A DNA stretch of 46,736 bases. It comes from JBFGJY01 sp041576975. GTDB lineage: Bacteria; Pseudomonadota; Gammaproteobacteria; UBA4575. Position numbers and translations under genes: made by a program. The stretch covers positions 1 to 46,736 of the forward strand of contig JBFGJY010000015.1 of the NCBI GenBank assembly GCA_041576975.1. Reading direction: 5' to 3'. Positions 42,117-46,736 of the stretch are shown piece after piece (the first letter of the stretch is position 1; the number at the start of each line of letters is the position of its first letter). The notes beneath the pieces are model-generated. The model was not told the DNA's origin. It saw nothing but the letters and a program-made list of their open reading frames with translations, and searched no databases.

Positions 42117-42578
42117 TTATTCTGTGCAAACAGTTTCTTGTTGATCATGCATTGCAGCATGCATAGTATGCCAAGCTAGCGTTGCGCATTTCACCCGCAT
42201 TGGGAATTCCTTCACGCTTGTAAGTAATGCGAGTTTACCTAACAGCCCTGCAGCTTCAGCTGTTGGTTCTTTTTCAGAGACGAGTAATTCATGGACATCC
42301 TTGAATAGACTTTCTACTTCTGCAAGTGTTTTGCCTTTAATTGCTTGCGTCATTAAGGATGCAGATGCAGTTGAAATCGCACATCCGCCTCCTTCAAACC
42401 CTACTTCTTTTATTACGTCGTTTTCTATACATAAATGTACTTTAAATTCATCGCCACAATATGGGTTGTAGCCATGTGCGCTATGGTTAGTTCCAACGGG
42501 TATTTTAGGATAATTCCTAGGATTACGATTGTGATCAAGAATTAAGTCTTCATACATTTCACGTAAATCGGATGTCAT
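42117..42578 (-). CDS. sufU: SufU/IscU-like scaffold
   Basis: A 153-residue SufU-type protein. The metal-binding residues are C41 and D43 (PYCGD), C66 (GGGCAIS) and C131 (VKCATL). An insertion between the second and third cysteine (about 80-120) marks the SufU rather than IscU class. In Bacillus SufU is a zinc-dependent sulfur acceptor that works with SufS. Here no sufS gene is present in the operon. It starts 30 bases after sufD, exactly where sufS usually lies. Confidence 0.93.
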   Translation of the reverse strand: MTSDLREMYEDLILDHNRNPRNYPKIPVGTNHSAHGYNPYCGDEFKVHLCIENDVIKEVGFEGGGCAISTASASLMTQAIKGKTLAEVESLFKDVHELLVSEKEPTAEAAGLLGKLALLTSVKEFPMRVKCATLAWHTMHAAMHDQQETVCTE

Positions 42579-42608
42579 ATCATAGTTACCTAACTAACAT
42601 TTGGCGCC

Positions 42609-43952
42609 TTATTCCAAATTGCCCAGGCTCTTAGCGCCAGGTAGAATATTTTTTAAATGTTGCTCGATATATTGGGCAATTGGTTTAATGGGTAAACTAT
42701 CTGTTATTTCTTTTGCAAAACTATATGTCAATAAGCTACGTGCTATTTGTTCTTTGATTCCACGTGAGCATAAATAAAATAATGCATCATCATCTAACTG
42801 GCCAACAGTAGCCCCATGACTGCATTTCACATCATTTGCATAAATTTCTAGCTGTGGTTTCGTATCTACTTCCGCATCTGGAGACAATAATAAGTTATTA
42901 TTTTTTTGCTCGGCATCGGAACGTTGAGCATCGGGATGAACATATGCAATACCACGGAAAACTGCTCTGGCTTGATCATTTGCTATACCTTTAAAAAATA
43001 CACGACTGGTGCAATTTTCAGCCAGGTGATCTACTCTTGCAAAAGTGTCAAGCTGTTGATGTTCACTTGCAAAATATAAACCTTTGGCAACATACTCACA
43101 TCTTGGTTCGCTAAGATCCGAACGAATTTCATTACGCGCCAATCTTCCACCTAAAGCAAATAAATAGCTTGAAAAAAGACTATCTTGTTGTTGATGTACC
43201 TTTGATAATGAGATATGAAAGCTTAGCTTTGCTTCTTGCTGAATTTTGTAGTGTGAGAGCTTTGCACGCTTAGCTAAAACAATTTCTGTAGTTACATTGT
43301 TAAAATATACGGAATCACCGAAACCAATATACGATTCAATAATTGAAGCTTGACTGTTTTCTTCTGCAATTATGAGATTGCGAAGATGAAACCAAGTAGG
43401 GTGGGTTTGTGTTGTGCTGATATATATTAAATGTATCGGTTTCTCTACGACGCAGTTTTTTAGTAGGTGTATATAAATACCATCTTGCATCAGCGCTGTG
43501 TTTAAAAGGACAAACCCATTTTTCTCTGTGTTTGCATATTTTCCTAGAAATGATTTAACTTCATCGTTATTATTTTGTAGTTGATCAGCAATGCTGGCTA
43601 AATGAATCTCGCTTGGGATTTTATCTAGCTGCGATAAGTTTTCATCAAGTGCACCATCCACAAATACGACTCGGTATACATCAAGGTTGGGTATAAGAGC
43701 TGAGCTAATTTCACTTTCATTAATTTTTAAATTACGTTTGTTAGGAAAGCTAAATGCCTGCCTTTGCAGGGATTTAAAATTTGTATACTTCCAGTCCTCC
43801 ATCTGAGGATTAGGCATGCCGGAAATTTTAAATTGATTAAATGCAGAATCACGTAAGTTAACTATCCATGGAATAGATGTGCCAGGAAAATTCTGTTGAT
43901 GTAATTGCTGGAGAGTTAATTCATCAGATCTGTATTCAACAATCGTATTCAT
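42609..43952 (-). CDS. sufD: SufD, Fe-S assembly complex subunit
   Basis: A 447-residue SufD protein. It has a helical N-terminal part (SAFNQFKISGMPNPQMEDWKYT, the family's 'P..EDWKYT') and a beta-helix core. The C-terminal segment has DVKCSHGATVGQLDDDALFYL (conserved His) and SRGI. With SufB and SufC it forms the SufBC2D scaffold on which Fe-S clusters are built. The ATG overlaps the sufC stop by four bases. The sufU gene follows after 30 bases. Confidence 0.95.
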   Translation of the reverse strand: MNTIVEYRSDELTLQQLHQQNFPGTSIPWIVNLRDSAFNQFKISGMPNPQMEDWKYTNFKSLQRQAFSFPNKRNLKINESEISSALIPNLDVYRVVFVDGALDENLSQLDKIPSEIHLASIADQLQNNNDEVKSFLGKYANTEKNGFVLLNTALMQDGIYIHLLKNCVVEKPIHLIYISTTQTHPTWFHLRNLIIAEENSQASIIESYIGFGDSVYFNNVTTEIVLAKRAKLSHYKIQQEAKLSFHISLSKVHQQQDSLFSSYLFALGGRLARNEIRSDLSEPRCEYVAKGLYFASEHQQLDTFARVDHLAENCTSRVFFKGIANDQARAVFRGIAYVHPDAQRSDAEQKNNNLLLSPDAEVDTKPQLEIYANDVKCSHGATVGQLDDDALFYLCSRGIKEQIARSLLTYSFAKEITDSLPIKPIAQYIEQHLKNILPGAKSLGNLE

Positions 43953-44707
43953 GCTGTGACTCCGCCGTCTTCACGTAACCACGAATAACCTCGTTTTTCT
44001 AAATCCTGTGCTAAATCTCGATTGCCTGAACGAACTATTTTTCCTTCAGATAATACATGCACATAATCTGGGATAATGTAATCTAGTAATCTTTGATAAT
44101 GTGTAATAACAATAAATGCACGTTCTTGGTTACGTAATGCGTTTACACCTTCTGCAACGATCTTTAGTGCATCAATATCAAGACCCGAATCTGTTTCATC
44201 TAATAACGCAAGTTTTGGTTCAAGTAATGACATTTGAAAAATTTCATTGCGTTTCTTCTCGCCGCCAGAAAACCCCTCGTTCACAGCTCGTTTCAGCATT
44301 GAATCGCTCATTCCTAGGCTGCGCATTTTATCTTTAGCTAGTTGCATAAAATCCACAGCGTCTAGTTCTTCTAAGCCCCGATGCTTTCGTATTGAATTGA
44401 CTGCTGTTTTCATGAAATAGATATTATTTACACCTGGAATTTCAACTGGATATTGAAAAGCCAAAAATACTCCTTCACGTGCACGAACCTCGGGCGATAG
44501 CGCTAATAAATTTTTGCCTTGATAAATGACCTCGCCACTTTCCACGTTATATTTTTTATGTCCAGCCAGCGCATACGCCAACGTACTCTTACCTGACGCA
44601 TTCGGCCCCATAATGGCATGCACTTCGCCAGCTTTTACTTCGAGGTTCAATCCTTTTAGTATCAACTTGTTGTCTACGCTAACCTGTAAATTTTTAATAC
44701 TTAACAT
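43949..44707 (-). CDS. sufC: SufC, ABC-type ATPase of Fe-S assembly
   Basis: A 252-residue ATPase. It has Walker A GPNASGKSTL, the Q-loop region AFQYPVEIPGV, signature NEGFSGGEKKRNEI, Walker B LALLDETDSGLD, and the switch His in VITHYQRLL. I chose the ATG at 44707 (MLSIKNLQVSVDN); a longer reading to 44791 overlaps the A-type carrier gene and is unlike the family. It supplies ATP-driven motion to SufB/SufD. It overlaps sufD by four bases. Confidence 0.96.
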   Translation of the reverse strand: MLSIKNLQVSVDNKLILKGLNLEVKAGEVHAIMGPNASGKSTLAYALAGHKKYNVESGEVIYQGKNLLALSPEVRAREGVFLAFQYPVEIPGVNNIYFMKTAVNSIRKHRGLEELDAVDFMQLAKDKMRSLGMSDSMLKRAVNEGFSGGEKKRNEIFQMSLLEPKLALLDETDSGLDIDALKIVAEGVNALRNQERAFIVITHYQRLLDYIIPDYVHVLSEGKIVRSGNRDLAQDLEKRGYSWLREDGGVTA

Positions 44708-44720
44708 ACGAATATACTTT

Positions 44721-45104
44721 TTAAATGTTGAAACTTTCTCCGCAACCACAAGTATCTTTAATATTAGGGTTGTGAAATATGAACTCTTCACTTAATCCTT
44801 TTTTCTGATAGTCCACGCATGTACCTTTTACATATGGAAAGCTAGTATGATCAACATAGGCGCAAAGCCTATCGTTAATCTCAAACGCATAATCATCTTT
44901 ATTAAATTTGCCAATAAAATCGACGACATACATTAGGCCAGAACAGCCTACTTTTTTGACGCCAAACTTGATGCCGACACCTGTGCCGCGTTTTTTGATT
45001 TGTTGTGTAATATGACCAACTGCAGCTTTGGTAAAAGTGATACGGTCACTAAGCTTTAGATGATTAGTGTTTAGGTTTGGTAGTACTGGATTGGTATTTT
45101 CCAT
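44721..45104 (-). CDS. sufA: A-type Fe-S carrier (SufA/IscA/HesB family)
   Basis: A 127-residue HesB-family protein with the three cluster cysteines C54 (VGCSGLMY), C119 and C121 (DTCGCGESF). It carries assembled clusters to target apoproteins. Its place between sufB and sufC is unusual; in E. coli sufA is first in the operon. It is 15 bases from sufB and 13 bases from the sufC ATG. Confidence 0.93.
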   Translation of the reverse strand: MENTNPVLPNLNTNHLKLSDRITFTKAAVGHITQQIKKRGTGVGIKFGVKKVGCSGLMYVVDFIGKFNKDDYAFEINDRLCAYVDHTSFPYVKGTCVDYQKKGLSEEFIFHNPNIKDTCGCGESFNI

Positions 45105-45119
45105 TATATTTAAACTGTA

Positions 45120-46580
45120 TCAACCAACAGTTCCTTCTAGACTCACATCCATCAATTTTTGTGCTTCTACAGCAAATTCCATAGGAAGCTGATTGAATAC
45201 TTGTTTGCAAAATCCATTAACGATCGTTGATATAGCATTTTCTTCTGATAAACCACGTTGCTGACAGTAAAATAATTGCTCATCAGAAATTTTTGAAGTA
45301 GTGGCTTCATGTTCAATCTTAGCACTTGAATTATTAACTTCAATATAAGGGAAAGTATGAGCACCACATTTATCACTCATTAATAAAGAATCACATTGTG
45401 AATAATTTCTAGCATTACTTGCATTTTTACTAACTTTAACCAAACCACGATAACTATTCTGTCCAAAACCTGCAGAAATTCCTTTCGAAATAATTGTGCT
45501 ACGCGTATTTTTACCAATATGTGTCATTTTGGTGCCGGTATCCGCTTGTTGATAGTTATTAGTTACTGCAACAGAATAAAATGAACCAACAGAGTTATCG
45601 CCGCGTAACACGCAACTTGGATATTTCCAGGTAATTGCAGAACCTGTTTCAACTTGGGTCCAAGATATTTTTGAATTGTTGCCTCTGCACTCTCCACGTT
45701 TGGTGACAAAATTATAGATACCACCTTTTCCTTGTTCGTCACCAGGGTACCAATTTTGTATAGTTGAATATTTAATTTCAGCATTATCAAGAGCAATGAG
45801 TTCCACTACCGCAGCGTGTAACTGATTTTCATCACGCATCGGTGCGGTACAGCCTTCAAGATAACTCACATAGCTACCTTCATCGGCAATGATAAGTGTT
45901 CTTTCAAATTGTCCAGTTTTTGCAGCGTTGATTCGAAAGTATGTAGATAATTCCATAGGGCAACGAACATTTTTAGGGATATAACAAAATGAACCATCAG
46001 AAAAAACTGCAGAATTAAGTGCTGCAAAATAGTTATCGCTTGATGGCACAACACTTCCTAAATATCGTTCAATTAATTTTGGATGTGCTTGTACTGCTTC
46101 TGAAAATGAACAGAAAACAATACCTTCTTTTGCGAGTCGTTCTTTAAATGTAGTTGCAACTGAAACACTGTCGAATACCGCATCGACCGCAACGCCGGCG
46201 AGTACTGCGCGTTCTTCTAAAGGAATGCCTAATTTTTCATAAGTCTCTAGAAGTTTTGGATCAACTTCATCCAAACTTTTTGGTCCATCACTCTGTATTT
46301 TTGGCGCAGAGTAGTATGAGATCTCTTGGTAGTTAATGGGTGTTAATCTGAGCTTGGCCCAATTTGGAGGGGTCATGGTTAACCAATGACGGTAAGCACT
46401 AAGTCTCCATTGCAATAGAAACTCTGGCTCGTTTTTTTTGGTTGAAATTAGGCGAATAACGTCTTCATTCAGACCCGGAGGAACCGTGTCGGCATCGATT
46501 AGTGTGTAAAATCCATGCGCATACGCCTTATTAACGAGTGCACTGACTTGATCTGATTGAGTTGCTAGTTTTTCAGTCAT
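45120..46580 (-). CDS. sufB: SufB, Fe-S assembly scaffold subunit
   Basis: A 486-residue SufB. Family segments include YFRINAAKTGQFERTLIIADEGSYVSYLEGCTAP, NWYPGDEQGKGGIYNFVTKRG, and QCDSLLMSDKCGAHTFPYIEV with the conserved Cys, then EHEATTSKISDEQLFYCQQRG. It is the site of nascent cluster formation in the SufBC2D complex. It is the first gene of the operon. Two IscR type-1-like sites lie 19-78 bases upstream of its ATG. A GAGG ribosome site is present. Confidence 0.96.
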   Translation of the reverse strand: MTEKLATQSDQVSALVNKAYAHGFYTLIDADTVPPGLNEDVIRLISTKKNEPEFLLQWRLSAYRHWLTMTPPNWAKLRLTPINYQEISYYSAPKIQSDGPKSLDEVDPKLLETYEKLGIPLEERAVLAGVAVDAVFDSVSVATTFKERLAKEGIVFCSFSEAVQAHPKLIERYLGSVVPSSDNYFAALNSAVFSDGSFCYIPKNVRCPMELSTYFRINAAKTGQFERTLIIADEGSYVSYLEGCTAPMRDENQLHAAVVELIALDNAEIKYSTIQNWYPGDEQGKGGIYNFVTKRGECRGNNSKISWTQVETGSAITWKYPSCVLRGDNSVGSFYSVAVTNNYQQADTGTKMTHIGKNTRSTIISKGISAGFGQNSYRGLVKVSKNASNARNYSQCDSLLMSDKCGAHTFPYIEVNNSSAKIEHEATTSKISDEQLFYCQQRGLSEENAISTIVNGFCKQVFNQLPMEFAVEAQKLMDVSLEGTVG

Positions 46581-46598
46581 GGCAAAATATACCTCAAA

Positions 46599-46623
46599 AT
46601 ACCTGACTAAATTACTCGGATAT
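46599..46623 (-). promoter_or_regulatory. IscR type-1-like site proximal to sufB
   Basis: A 25-base imperfect palindrome fits the E. coli IscR type-1 consensus at about 23 of 25 positions on the minus strand. It has ATA and TAT at its ends, CCGAGT on one arm and AGTCAGG on the other. It lies 19 bases before the sufB ATG. Repression by cluster-loaded IscR-type protein is expected. Confidence 0.65.
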
Positions 46624-46633
46624 ATATTGTTAA

Positions 46634-46658
46634 ATAACCTAGTAAATTAGTCAAGTAT
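46634..46658 (-). promoter_or_regulatory. IscR type-1-like site distal to sufB
   Basis: A second 25-base site fits the type-1 consensus at about 22 of 25 positions on the minus strand, with ATACTTGACT on one arm and ACTAGGTTAT on the other. Its centre is 35 bases from that of the first site. Together they make a tandem operator, as at other isc/suf promoters. Confidence 0.6.
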
Positions 46659-46736
46659 GCAAAAGAGATATCAAGCAGCATGCCAGGGAAGTTATGTCTA
46701 GCGTAATCTGTTAAACCTTGAGATGAAGAAGTTGCT

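Noticed and set aside
44708..44791. 28-codon extension of SufC
   Set aside because: It overlaps the A-type carrier gene and is not found in SufC proteins; ATG 44707 matches the family start.
1..46736. tRNA, rRNA, insertion sequences, CRISPR arrays
   Set aside because: No cloverleaf, ribosomal signature, transposase, terminal inverted repeat or regularly spaced repeat was recognised by eye.

Overview
The window looks like a chromosome segment of an AT-rich gammaproteobacterium. This rests on an FNR/Anr-type regulator with its TTGAT-N4-ATCAA boxes, a gammaproteobacterial style of amino-acid catabolism genes, a SUF cluster with IscR-type sites, and frequent TTG/GTG starts. The lineage cannot be fixed more precisely from sequence alone. 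No rRNA, tRNA, insertion sequence or CRISPR array was seen.

Region 1 (about 1-17.5 kb) is a microaerobic/stress island. It encodes universal stress proteins, Hsp20, a CbpM-like chaperone modulator, a CHAD protein, an MgtC/DUF4010 membrane protein, three small paralogous c-type cytochromes, a zinc alcohol dehydrogenase, an oxygen-sensing FNR protein, and a FixL/FixJ-like two-component system. The FixL-like kinase carries a PAS domain with the haem-binding signature and is coupled to a periplasmic binding lipoprotein that is itself preceded by a 12-codon upstream ORF. A stand-alone degenerate receiver with Glu at the phospho-site follows. Nine FNR-like boxes lie in front of genes here, so the sensors and their probable targets are linked. 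The end of the island is decaying: a transglutaminase-like fragment, a SpoIIAA-like gene broken by one base, and an unidentified remnant.

Region 2 (about 18-38.5 kb) is amino-acid and organic-acid catabolism: a three-gene 2-oxoacid dehydrogenase operon (E1 alpha, E1 beta, E2); tryptophan 2,3-dioxygenase with kynureninase; a complete lower tyrosine/homogentisate pathway (HPPD, homogentisate dioxygenase, fumarylacetoacetase, maleylacetoacetate isomerase); a haem-oxygenase-like diiron candidate; PrpC and PrpD; a YbaK-type deacylase; and a divergent pair (DUF1338/HglS and ALDH7) pointing to lysine/2-aminoadipate catabolism. An indoleamine 2,3-dioxygenase overlaps the ALDH7 gene. Acetoacetyl-CoA synthetase and thiolase can turn the acetoacetate released by tyrosine breakdown into acetyl-CoA.

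Region 3 (about 38.5-41.2 kb) is a leucine/ketone-body cluster in decay. Thiolase, a short-chain dehydrogenase and acetoacetyl-CoA synthetase are intact, but only C-terminal remnants of HMG-CoA lyase and of an acyl-CoA dehydrogenase survive, each at the operon position expected for its parent gene.

Region 4 (about 41.2-46.7 kb) is a SUF iron-sulfur assembly operon (sufB, A-type carrier, sufC, sufD, sufU, Rieske ferredoxin, sufT) with two tandem IscR type-1-like sites upstream. It lacks the usual sufS cysteine desulfurase.
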